Source: Stramenopiles sp. TOSAG23-2 (Eukaryota > Sar). Taken from it: a DNA stretch of 22,726 nt. Location: contig LT649503.1 in the NCBI GenBank assembly GCA_900128395.1, forward strand, positions 1-22,726, read 5' to 3'. Positions 1 to 12,385 of this stretch are shown piece after piece. Below the pieces are notes generated by a model that saw nothing but the letters and a program-made list of their open reading frames with translations, ran no database searches and was not told the DNA's origin. The position numbers were made by a program, and so were the translations under genes. Within the stretch, counting starts at the first letter, position 1; every line of letters begins with the position of its first letter.

Positions 1-539
1 AAGCAAGCGGAAGTTACATGTTAGGACTAATGTGTGCATTATGCGCTACTATTACAAGTGGTATTGCAGGTACATTTATGGAATGGGCAATGAAAACAAC
101 GAAAAGTACTGCTTCAACTGATGTTTTACATACTTGGGAGCCAACGATGTGGACCAAAAATATTGCATTAGCATTCTTTGGCGTTGTTGGAAGTTCAATT
201 GCTATGTTAACAAAAGATCGTACGAAAATATTGGAATATGGTGTTTTTAACGACTTTAAAACATCATTATTAATTGCTATTATATTGCAAGCTGCTGGTG
301 GTTTATTAGTTGGTGCAGTATTGAAATATGCAGATAATATCATTAAAGGTTTTGTCACATCAGTTGGTGTAATCTTTGCAAGTTTAGCATCTGTTTACTT
401 ATTCAATTTTGTGATCACCACGACATTTGTGATCGGTGCAATTATTGTATTTACATCTTTACATGTATACAATTCAAAACGAAATTATTTATTGGAATAT
501 GGATTGATCACATCCGATAGCATTGCACCAAGTAAATAA
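1..539 (+). CDS. Nucleotide-sugar transporter (SLC35A-like), C-terminal part
   Basis: Partial at the left edge: the frame is open from base 3 and the ATG at 18 is internal, since residues upstream of it (ASGSY) continue the helix. The family exchanges a cytosolic nucleotide sugar (UDP-galactose, UDP-GlcNAc or CMP-sialic acid) for the matching monophosphate across the Golgi or ER membrane. Seen: the SGIAGTFMEWAMK segment, matching the family's SGfagvYfE helix; a W.KNIALAFFG segment; and the diagnostic LQAAGGLLVGAVLKYADNI followed by IKGF, which lines a transport helix. About four to five TM helices follow, with a short hydrophilic tail ending at TAA (537-539). Substrate cannot be read from this fragment. 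Family assignment is secure; the missing N-terminal half lies outside the window. Confidence 0.9.
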   Translation, partial: ASGSYMLGLMCALCATITSGIAGTFMEWAMKTTKSTASTDVLHTWEPTMWTKNIALAFFGVVGSSIAMLTKDRTKILEYGVFNDFKTSLLIAIILQAAGGLLVGAVLKYADNIIKGFVTSVGVIFASLASVYLFNFVITTTFVIGAIIVFTSLHVYNSKRNYLLEYGLITSDSIAPSK

Positions 540-4690
<4,151 letters not shown>

Positions 4691-5231
4691 AAAAATATGC
4701 ATATTTATGATGTACGCGCTGTAAACTTTATTTTGTTATTAAAAAAAATATTTTTAATGAGAGATATTTGTGTAAAAAAATCGTTCTTTTTAATTAAAAA
4801 TATTACTTCGTACGAGAATTTAAAAAGTACTTTTTATAAAAATGGTTCATGTGACCATTACTTCGTACGAACTTCGTATTATTTATTATTTTATTATTTA
4901 ATTTACAACAAGAACGCGTAAAAATGCTTACATGTGTAGCGTTACCTTTAAAAATATACTTTAGTGTAAAATGAAATCTGGCCTTTTTTTTAACAGGCAA
5001 AATGTTATTTACACTTTTCAAAATGTACTTTTTCAAGGCAAAAAAAAAACGCTTGTACGCATACATATATCATACATATTTATATAATGCATTACTATTT
5101 ACCATACAGTGATTGTAACTTGTAGTATTTGAAAAAATTTCATCAACATCGTGTTTGTAAAATCAAAAAAACCAAGTCGAAAAGATGAATTTGCTTACAA
5201 CTGAGAGAATGTAATTTTAGAACCGAAAAAA
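4691..5231. other. Convergent intergenic spacer
   Basis: Lies between the 3' ends of the GH2 (+) and Dispatched-like (-) genes, so it should hold two transcript ends and no promoter. AT-rich with several T and A runs. The only structure is a 14-bp direct repeat at 4802-4815 and 4857-4870 containing the palindrome TCGTACGA, with a short bulged inverted repeat (ATGG..CCAT) at 4842-4858 between the copies. Two short frames of 74 and 87 codons here are compositionally poor and judged spurious. Confidence 0.6.
4802..4870. repeat. Paired 14-bp direct repeat with palindromic core
   Basis: ATTACTTCGTACGA occurs at 4802-4815 and again at 4857-4870, 55 bp apart; a third partial copy (ACTTCGTA) follows at 4870-4877. 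Each full copy contains the perfect 8-bp palindrome TCGTACGA. A bulged hairpin-like sequence lies between the copies. Position in a convergent 3' region could suit 3'-end formation or protein binding, but no function is known. Confidence 0.6.
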
Positions 5232-8200
5232 TTATTTTTCTTTCTTACCACAATTAACTTTTGGTAAGTTCCCAAATGTACCTTCCGGGCCCATGACTAC
5301 ACACAGCGAAAGGAACAAACCTAACGAGTACATAAATGAAAACATAATTGTTACTACAATTAGCACAGCCATTTTGAAAAAAAATCCCAATTGACAGAGA
5401 AACATGAAGCTACCGGAACCTGCAGTGGTTATAGCACCTGCAATGACCGTGGAGCCCATTTTCGTTGCAGAATGTTTAAATCTTTCTTCTCTCGTTTGAT
5501 AATGATATTCGCAATGTGCAGCATCTTCATACATATGTGCTTGATGCACAACATAATCAACTGCTAGACCAACCACAATGATGCCAGCAAACGTCTCTGT
5601 GACTCCTAAATTCCAGCCCATGTATAATTTACAAAAGCCAAGCACACTCACAACAACACTTCCAACAGAGAAAATAGCATAGAAGGATAAAAGTATGTTT
5701 TGCGTAGCATAAATCAAAACCAACGCAGCAATCGGAAATGAAAATGCAAGTCCATTGAATAAACTTTGTACCAATGCCATTTCTGTAGACATAAATACCC
5801 ATCCAAAAAATGATGATTCGTGCATGATACTTTTTAATCCAGCAGGTGCATCTTTTCTAAATTCCTCAGCAATTTCATTGTATATCAAATACACTGGATG
5901 TTTGACACCTTGAGGATCAAACGGAGCAATAGTTGTTCGCAATTTTATGGATACAAACTTTAATTTACCATCGATAAAACCAATTGAATCTTTCCAAGTT
6001 TCTAAATTTGCTGCCTTTGGTTTTTCAGTTTTACGAAATAAAAGCAACCTTTCCAAGAAAACCGCTTTTGTCAAACCATATGTGGTGGCATTGCTGTAAG
6101 TGCTTAAATGCCATTCTTGAAATTCACGTATCCAACACCGTACTGATCCTGTCCTTGCAAGCATTTGCTCCGAGTTACACCCTGCAATACCATCTTTACA
6201 TTTGTACGTTTCTAAAGTTGTGCAAAAATTCAATAAATATTTCTGCGCTGCTTCTGAACTAACATCAAATTCATCATCGTAAACCGGATTGCCCCTGAAT
6301 GTGCTTAAGGTATCGTATTTATCAAATCCAGCACGATCAATATCTTTTATACCAATGACAAATCTGCCTTGTAAATACGTATTGTCCTCATCGCCGTAAA
6401 AAACTCCACGCGTTTTACCTGTCCAATCTGACATCATATGATCTTCTTTCACCCATTCTTCTTCTTCTGTAGGGGGTGTAAGCTGAGCAGTAAAAATAGT
6501 CGCCTGGATTGTATTTGCAACTAAAATTACAATAATGAAGATTGGTAAAGGTTTTAACCACTTCTTGCCCCCAACACTTTTTGTCATCAATGGAACATAA
6601 ACTTTTTCTAAACAACCACTTGCTTTTGCTTCATTATTATCACCCTTTACGGCTACTGGTGTAACTTTCTTTTTACAAAATGGGATACATTTTCCAACAT
6701 GTTTATCCATGAATGGACGAATGTATAACTCACGAATCAACAATGCTGCTGGTGTAAAGGTGATAACGTATACATAGTTCATCACAATGCATATTGCTGC
6801 AAACCATCCAAAAGTTGAAAAACCCATTAACGGACTAATACCAGTACCGACAAATGCCATTGCAGTTGTTAAAGATGTATTTAAAACAGCACGATATGTA
6901 CGATGATATGCATATCCCATGCGTTTTGTTAAATACACAGGATCAGATTCATTTCCATCTTGTGGTTTCTCTATTTCAATTTCGCTTTGCTTCCATGCAT
7001 CAACCAATACAAAGACATCGTCCGCGCCAACACCTAATATGATAAACACTGCCAAGATGTGCGTCTGTGCAAAGTATGTAATTTGAAATACATAATAATA
7101 AAAAAAGAAAGATACCGGGATACTTAGCATGATTTGAAGAATGCCAATACTTCCATAAAAAAAACTGCCCGTATGCACGGAAATGTAAAAATATACAAAT
7201 AACACTGAAAACATTACCATTGAAAAGTCATTATTTGCTGTTGCACCTGCGTCTTTATTAAATAATAAAAGGCTCATCCATTTTACATTTAAATCACCAT
7301 CATCTGTATTTAATTGACGATATGGCGATTTAAATGGAGTCGTTACTGAATTAAATCGTTCGAATAAAAATTCTTGCACGACTTTAAAAAATTTAAAAAA
7401 ATGTTCCCTTTGCTCATCAACTTTATCATTGCTATCGATAAATCCTTTTGGCGGACTGCCAAGCTGCAAAAGGGAACGGGATGAAAATGTTGCCTTTGGA
7501 TTACGTGTTAATGTTTCTTTGTCAATAAAATAACCATATAATTGCTTGCCACTCATTGGTGGTGCTACATTCATTGGAAATGTAATTTCTTTTTTTCCAG
7601 CTTGATCATATAACCATTCACGAGTAGCTTTAACTTTCCATTCATCTAATGAATCACACTTTGAAAAGTTAAAATCACCCCTAGTTATCATAGACATACT
7701 TGAAACTTTATATAATTTCGAATCGTGAGTATAGTCATAATAATAATCATTCATTGCATCGAGCATAAATTTTTGTTGTATAGCAGGTCCATTTCCACCT
7801 GACGCAAGTGATGATAATGTAGTATAATCCACAAACGTTGCACCATAAAAGATATGCGCAACAGACAGGGCAGGTGCCATGCAGCTTGCGCAAGTGGTAT
7901 TTTTACATCCCGTTGGATATGTCAAAGTGCAATAATCATCATAATCTTTATGATTGTAGAATTGTTGCTCATACGTACAAATTTGCTTTAAATTTTTCGC
8001 AGTAAATATATCCTGATCAGTTTTAATTGATTTGTATAAAAATTGCATAAAACCATAATTTAAATCTCCAGAACTACGTTCCAATGGTTTGTCAGAACCA
8101 GTTAGAGAATCTAGCTTTTTATCTGCAGCTGATATAGCATCGAAATTTTCCACTGCTGGATGGTCCGCTGGTGTAAAATCATAATTCGGGCCAACATTTT

Positions 8201-8504
8201 CTGCGATCTGCATTTTGGCTCCACCAATTGCTGTAAGTACAAAAGTAAGTAACAAACCAAGCCAAAATATTTTGCAATGATGTGTTACTAAATTGCGAGA
8301 AATAGTTGCGCAATGGGTACCGCTTGAATTTTCATCGGAGCTAACACCTTTTTCCATTTCCATAGGATTAACATTATTCATGTCAACATTAGCAGTATCT
8401 AGCTTATAATTTTTTTCATTAGTATTACTAGGTCTTTCTGGTAATTTATAATTTTTTGCTTCATTTTGCGCCGCTTCCACATCTTCTTTTTTATTTACTT
8501 CCAT
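5232..8504 (-). CDS. Dispatched/Patched-like sterol-sensing-domain RND protein
   Basis: 1090 residues from the ATG at 8504; the frame is open 17 codons further to a TTG at 8555, but ATG fits a eukaryotic start. Architecture (numbered from ATG): cytosolic Lys/Glu/Asn-rich N-terminus, TM1 about 79-95, large Cys-containing extracytoplasmic loop 96-428, TM2-6 about 429-591 (the sterol-sensing domain), TM7 about 652-673, second large loop 674-905, TM8-12 about 915-1070, short Lys-rich tail. This is the 2 x 6 TM RND fold. TM4 carries GVGADDVFVLVDAW (D495, D496) and TM10 carries GLAVDYVVHQAH (D983), the GxxxD pair that forms the cation relay in Patched, Dispatched and NPC1. The TM4 motif looks most like Dispatched. 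Expected role: ion-driven movement of sterol or another lipid across or out of a membrane; substrate unknown. Convergent with the GH2 gene. Family confident, subfamily less so. Confidence 0.88.
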   Translation of the reverse strand: MEVNKKEDVEAAQNEAKNYKLPERPSNTNEKNYKLDTANVDMNNVNPMEMEKGVSSDENSSGTHCATISRNLVTHHCKIFWLGLLLTFVLTAIGGAKMQIAENVGPNYDFTPADHPAVENFDAISAADKKLDSLTGSDKPLERSSGDLNYGFMQFLYKSIKTDQDIFTAKNLKQICTYEQQFYNHKDYDDYCTLTYPTGCKNTTCASCMAPALSVAHIFYGATFVDYTTLSSLASGGNGPAIQQKFMLDAMNDYYYDYTHDSKLYKVSSMSMITRGDFNFSKCDSLDEWKVKATREWLYDQAGKKEITFPMNVAPPMSGKQLYGYFIDKETLTRNPKATFSSRSLLQLGSPPKGFIDSNDKVDEQREHFFKFFKVVQEFLFERFNSVTTPFKSPYRQLNTDDGDLNVKWMSLLLFNKDAGATANNDFSMVMFSVLFVYFYISVHTGSFFYGSIGILQIMLSIPVSFFFYYYVFQITYFAQTHILAVFIILGVGADDVFVLVDAWKQSEIEIEKPQDGNESDPVYLTKRMGYAYHRTYRAVLNTSLTTAMAFVGTGISPLMGFSTFGWFAAICIVMNYVYVITFTPAALLIRELYIRPFMDKHVGKCIPFCKKKVTPVAVKGDNNEAKASGCLEKVYVPLMTKSVGGKKWLKPLPIFIIVILVANTIQATIFTAQLTPPTEEEEWVKEDHMMSDWTGKTRGVFYGDEDNTYLQGRFVIGIKDIDRAGFDKYDTLSTFRGNPVYDDEFDVSSEAAQKYLLNFCTTLETYKCKDGIAGCNSEQMLARTGSVRCWIREFQEWHLSTYSNATTYGLTKAVFLERLLLFRKTEKPKAANLETWKDSIGFIDGKLKFVSIKLRTTIAPFDPQGVKHPVYLIYNEIAEEFRKDAPAGLKSIMHESSFFGWVFMSTEMALVQSLFNGLAFSFPIAALVLIYATQNILLSFYAIFSVGSVVVSVLGFCKLYMGWNLGVTETFAGIIVVGLAVDYVVHQAHMYEDAAHCEYHYQTREERFKHSATKMGSTVIAGAITTAGSGSFMFLCQLGFFFKMAVLIVVTIMFSFMYSLGLFLSLCVVMGPEGTFGNLPKVNCGKKEK

Positions 8505-9559
8505 CTTCTTCTCGTCTTTTGAAAAAACAGCAATAAAAAGTATTTCGTCAAACAATGTTATTGATCTCTTGTCTTTTTGTAGTCTTTCTCTTTTTTTTAC
8601 AAATAAAACTTCTTTTTCCTTTCCCTTGACGTCTACACTAGATAAAGTTTTTTTGAAAACTCGATTCTAAACCACAGGTTAACGTTCGATTTGTACCACA
8701 AAAAAGGCCCGGAAGCGTAAAAAAAATGTAATTTAACACTTCCAGAGAAAATCATATTATAATGCTATTTACCTGTAATATTCTTATGATAAAAAGAAAA
8801 AATAATTTACAGTATGTTTTTGTGTGCGTGTTCTTTTTCCGATTCTAGTTTTCGAGATTCGGAATTCGTCGGGTATTAAAATTTACAATTACAGTTGTAA
8901 TCTATATGAAATATCCGATATATATGTATTTTAAAAAAACTATATTACAATCTAAATCTAAATCATTTGTATCACAATCAGACTCTCTGACACAATCTAA
9001 ATCTATAAATCCCCTTTTTACACCAGTAGTGGTATGCTACCTGGTATGAAGTTTAGAGGGCATTATCAAGAATTTTAACTTTGAGAGTATCTTTTGTTGC
9101 TTTTTTTATTTGTAAAATACATTATCCCTTAGCTTGTAGCATGTTAGGTATGGTAGTATCCCTCACGGTTTACACAAGGTTATGCATCTTACGTTATAAG
9201 AAACAATCTATGTCTTACAGGGGTGGAGGAATCAATGTTATTTCTATCGTAAGAACATCAAAAATGATAAATAACAACCATTTATTTTCATTTCATATTT
9301 AGTAATATTTTGTTTAATACAATTGGAATTTTATGTTGTAAAAAATAATTATTATTTTTTAAGGAATTTTAAATCGATGAAATGTTTGCATCAAGAAAAA
9401 GATACATACACGCGGTTACGGTTCGTTTTAAAAAAATAAATTTATAGTAATAAACAATATATTTATTATATAGATGTAAATTTTTGTCTGCCCTGTCTAG
9501 TTTTGTAGGATACGATATAAACAAATGAAACAGAAGGACAAGAAAAAATATTTATCTAG
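8505..9559. other. Divergent intergenic region (promoters of Dispatched-like and Nudix genes)
   Basis: About 1 kb separating a leftward gene from a rightward one, so it must hold both promoters. It contains a repeated ACAATCTAAATCTA (8948-8961 region and again near 8992), an imperfect inverted repeat around 8839-8862 (CCGATTCT and AGATTCGG), a bulged hairpin at 9022-9045 and a less AT-rich patch around 9120-9240. A 73-codon frame at 9081-9302 starts with TTG and has no recognisable features; I do not call it a gene. No tRNA or snRNA was recognised. Confidence 0.5.
9022..9045. repeat. Bulged hairpin in divergent promoter region
   Basis: ACCAG-TAG pairs with CTA-(C)-CTGGT across a 7-nt loop (TGGTATG), an 8-bp stem with one bulged C. 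The right half (GCTACCTGGTAT) resembles the core of the dyad at 17246-17264 (GCTATACCTGGTAT). Could be a binding site or an RNA hairpin in a leader; function not known. Confidence 0.4.
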
Positions 9560-10123
9560 ATGAATCAAATAATAAAACGATTTTTAAGTACGTCGCGGCA
9601 ATACCCTGCCCATCCGTTGGTTGGTGTCTCTTGTGTCATTTTTAAAGAACCTGATTATAAAAAAGTGGTATTAATTGAAAGAGGAAAACCTCCAAAATTA
9701 GGTGAATGGAGTTTTCCGGGTGGTTTGGTGAATGCTGGGGAAACCATTGAAGAAGCAGCAAGACGTGAAGTTTTTGAAGAAGTGGGATTAACAGATATCA
9801 ATATTATTCATGCTGCTAGTAATAATATGGATAATAATACTGATACTGATTTTACTCAATTTTTGTCCCCAGCATTCACAACGACTGAGCATATTTATTT
9901 TGATGAAAATAAAAAATGTCAATATCATTATTTTTTAGCCCAAGTATTAGCAACTACAAATGCAGAAGAACATACATTAAAAGCAGATGATGATGTAAAT
10001 AATTCCAACTTTTTCCAAGTCAACGATGTAATAAATAAAAATATTGGCAATGATAAAATATTAGTAGATAGGGTACCATATGTCATGTCAAAAGCAGCAA
10101 TGGAGATCTCAAAGATTAAATAA
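9560..10123 (+). CDS. Nudix hydrolase, ADP-ribose pyrophosphatase-like, probably mitochondrial
   Basis: 187 residues. Nudix enzymes cleave nucleoside diphosphates linked to another moiety, using divalent metal bound by the Nudix box. The box is complete: G55-x5-E61-x7-R69-E70-V-x-E73-E74-x-G76-L77, a perfect match to GX5EX7REUXEEXGU. The upstream strand GVSCVIFK and the segment [16 protein letters not shown] are typical of the small ADP-ribose pyrophosphatase/MutT-like group. The first 18 residues hold K7, R8 and R13, hydroxyl residues ([10 protein letters not shown]) and no acidic residue, which looks like a mitochondrial presequence (inference). An Asn/Asp-rich insert (about 86-97) is specific to this protein. 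ATG at 9560 is the first in frame. Substrate could be ADP-ribose, NADH or an oxidised nucleotide; the box alone does not decide. Confidence 0.9.
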   Translation: MNQIIKRFLSTSRQYPAHPLVGVSCVIFKEPDYKKVVLIERGKPPKLGEWSFPGGLVNAGETIEEAARREVFEEVGLTDINIIHAASNNMDNNTDTDFTQFLSPAFTTTEHIYFDENKKCQYHYFLAQVLATTNAEEHTLKADDDVNNSNFFQVNDVINKNIGNDKILVDRVPYVMSKAAMEISKIK

Positions 10124-10785
10124 CAACACGTATGATATATATATAGTTTTGTTAAATATGGCAACAACAACATAATATTTTTATGATATGCAGTTGCATA
10201 TATATGTGAATTCATAATTAATAAATCGAAAAAACAGATTTCATATTTTAATATAATAATTTATGAGATAGTGAGAGAGTGAAAAAAATATTTAATAAGT
10301 AAGATGCGTTGGGTTTGTAAAAAGTTTTTTTCTTTTTTGGGAGAGATGATTCATCTCGATCTTTGTGTAACTATATAGAATGTTTTGTGGGTATAATGAG
10401 ATTTTTTTACTCGCGGATGGGATATCTTTTCACAAATTACAAATTCGATACATTTAAGGTTTTTAATAGATTTGTGTACTTCGTGTACCTATTTAGTATA
10501 TTATAAATAATACTTAATCTTATTTAATAAGGTCACACCATCAGGAATATTATCAGTTTTTTGCCGTTTTTTGGTATGTGAAAAGTATATATTTATAAAA
10601 ATGACCTCGAAAATCCAAAAAGAAACATAGATGACGGACAATAGAAAAGAAACTATATTTGCTTTCATCTCACTGTATAGATTGTTACTTTCCATAAAAG
10701 ATAATAATTAATTTGCATTAATACTATTTAAAATTCATAAACACTTTATAAAATTATATTTAAGAAAACATCGAATAGAAAGAAA
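10124..10785. other. Intergenic spacer between Nudix and BTB genes
   Basis: AT-rich spacer between two plus-strand genes; it must hold the Nudix 3' end and the BTB promoter. A 64-codon ATG frame on the minus strand (10501-10695) has one hydrophobic stretch followed by a basic KKRQK patch. It lies only 90 bp from the BTB start and has no other support, so I leave it uncalled. Nothing else recognisable. Confidence 0.5.
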
Positions 10786-12129
10786 ATGGCAGAAATGACA
10801 GAACATGATATGAATAATATAAATAAATTAGATAATTTACTTACTGGTTTTGAGCAAGATTCTGTTGATTTAATTTGGAAGAAATTGGATGGAGTCGATG
10901 ATGACTTGGTGGACTTCACTAACTGGAGAGTAAAAGTCGGTTCTAATGTTTACGCTGTACATAAAGCAATAATCGGAGATGGAAAGCGACAATCTAAATT
11001 TTTCAATACTCTATTTAAAAGATGGGATAATAATAGTAAGAGATTAACAGATTTATCAAAGATGCTTCCTAAATTATGTAGGAATCATTTTGAGGAAATA
11101 TTAACATACTTTTATTATACTGGTGAAAAAAAGTTGCACCTTTCTGGAAAGAATGTTGTTTCGTATTTTAAGATTGCTCATATTTTACAAATGACACATC
11201 TAGCAAAATTATGTGTTAATTGGATGAAGCAAAGTTTTCCTAAAATACGCAAAACAGCTATCCCAATGCTACAGCAAGCTGTAATACTTTCTCCAGGTGA
11301 GTTGCTTGATTCAATTAAGAAAAATTGCATAGATGTTTGTGCAAAAAAATTTAATAAATCTCAAGCAGAAGATTTTTTAATACTTGATGCCCCATCATTA
11401 GGAACGATTTTAGACGAAGCAAAAACAAAATATGGTGCAGAAGATCGTAAAATATGCCATGCAGTCACTGTATATGTACGTAATATTGTTGGTAATGATC
11501 AAACTGCTGTGTTTTTAGAGTTGTCAAAACACATTTTTAGTATTCCAAAAACTGCAGCAAAAGATGCAATGTATTTACTCAGTAAATCAATTCAATACGA
11601 CGTTGATCGTATAAAGAAACTTTGTATTACTGTAGTTGCAGAAAATTTTAAAGATGTAAATCATGAAGATTTGATTAGAATATCTGATCATAAAACTATA
11701 TGTGATATATTAGATCAAAACAATCTTCGTGTTAATAGTGAAGATCAAGTTTTCGATGCTATATATAACTATTGCAAGTTGAAAAAAGATAGTTTAACTA
11801 AAGTACAGATGGAAAATATATGGTGTCGATGTCGATTTTTATATTTATCTCCAAAATGTACAGAGAAAATGCTTAGTTTGAACATTGAGGAAATACCTTG
11901 TCGTTCTCTTCAATTGGCCTTTGCCGGTAGAAATATTCAAGATCGTACTTCTAGAAATTTTAAAGACTTTGTTGAAAATCAAAACTTATTGGAAGGACAA
12001 CGCTTGACTCGTAGGATATGCAATATAAATGAAGATAAAGGAGGATGGTTAAAATCTAAAAAACTTGTCGATGAGTATCTTATGGCAATGGCTATGCAAA
12101 AAATGTGTATACAGCAGCAGAGAGAATAA
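10786..12129 (+). CDS. BTB/POZ domain protein with BACK domains, no Kelch repeats
   Basis: 447 residues. The BTB fold (about 40-150) is marked by the VDFTNWRVKVGSNVYAVHKAI strand-helix start, a .S.FF..LF helix (70-78) and the FEEILTYFYYTGEKKLHLS segment, the typical BTB dimer-interface region. A BACK-type helical region follows (about 165-235, VILSPGELLDSIK), and a second BACK-like unit covers about 275-380 (FDAIYNYCKL, then CRFLYLSP). There are no Kelch repeats, MATH domain or zinc fingers; the C-terminus (385-447) is charged and Gln-rich. BTB-BACK proteins usually act as dimeric Cullin-3 ubiquitin-ligase substrate adaptors; here the substrate module would have to be the BACK repeat or C-terminal region. 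First ATG used, in an A-rich context. Assignment to BTB-BACK is good; ligase role is inference. Confidence 0.85.
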   Translation: MAEMTEHDMNNINKLDNLLTGFEQDSVDLIWKKLDGVDDDLVDFTNWRVKVGSNVYAVHKAIIGDGKRQSKFFNTLFKRWDNNSKRLTDLSKMLPKLCRNHFEEILTYFYYTGEKKLHLSGKNVVSYFKIAHILQMTHLAKLCVNWMKQSFPKIRKTAIPMLQQAVILSPGELLDSIKKNCIDVCAKKFNKSQAEDFLILDAPSLGTILDEAKTKYGAEDRKICHAVTVYVRNIVGNDQTAVFLELSKHIFSIPKTAAKDAMYLLSKSIQYDVDRIKKLCITVVAENFKDVNHEDLIRISDHKTICDILDQNNLRVNSEDQVFDAIYNYCKLKKDSLTKVQMENIWCRCRFLYLSPKCTEKMLSLNIEEIPCRSLQLAFAGRNIQDRTSRNFKDFVENQNLLEGQRLTRRICNINEDKGGWLKSKKLVDEYLMAMAMQKMCIQQQRE

Positions 12130-12256
12130 ATATTATGTTTAATACGTGTTTGTAAAAATGGTTAAATATACCAACAAAACTTAAAATAATTAACGGTCTT
12201 ATATTTTTAATACGAAGTCGTAGTGTAATCATATTATAATATGATATAATCGTTGT

Positions 12257-12385
12257 TTATGATTTTGGCCCCCAACCACCAACGCTTTCATCGCCTTCAT
12301 TTTCATCACTTTGGTCTTGGTTGTATTTCGCAATATGGCCACGTAAACGTTTATGTTTAGGACCATTGCTTTCTTTCTTGTTCAT
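12257..12385 (-). CDS. 42-codon frame overlapping the end of the 8-TM protein gene (separate ORF or shifted C-terminus)
   Basis: On the minus strand the stop of the upstream membrane-protein gene (TGA, 12384-12382) overlaps an ATG (12385-12383) as ATGA. The new frame runs 42 codons to TAA at 12257. It is hydrophilic: a basic start (MNKKESNGPKHKRLRG), then acidic (QSDENEGDES), then VGGWGPKS. The DNA is visibly less AT-rich than the adjoining spacer and the codons look coding. The -1 frame is open for ten codons before this ATG, back to a TAG overlapping the TTT AGT codons of the main gene. Options: a C-terminal tail joined by a 23-nt intron (GT..AG), -1 frameshifting or a base error; or a small ORF translated by reinitiation. 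I cannot choose from sequence alone. Confidence 0.45.
   Translation of the reverse strand: MNKKESNGPKHKRLRGHIAKYNQDQSDENEGDESVGGWGPKS

Noticed and set aside
4697-5066. Two short frames (74 codons +, 87 codons -) between convergent genes
   Set aside because: Low-complexity Lys/Asn/Phe/Tyr composition expected from AT-rich DNA, and they overlap each other on opposite strands.
8660-8705. Possible tRNA, from a GTTCGA sequence near 8690
   Set aside because: No matching A box at the right distance upstream and no cloverleaf arms could be paired on either strand.
9081-9302. 73-codon frame in the divergent promoter region
   Set aside because: It starts with TTG, has no recognisable motif, and lies where two promoters must be.
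10501-10695. 64-codon minus-strand frame with one hydrophobic stretch
   Set aside because: Has an ATG and a possible TM, but it lies in AT-rich DNA immediately upstream of the BTB start with nothing else in support. AT-rich DNA readily encodes Ile/Phe/Leu-rich stretches.
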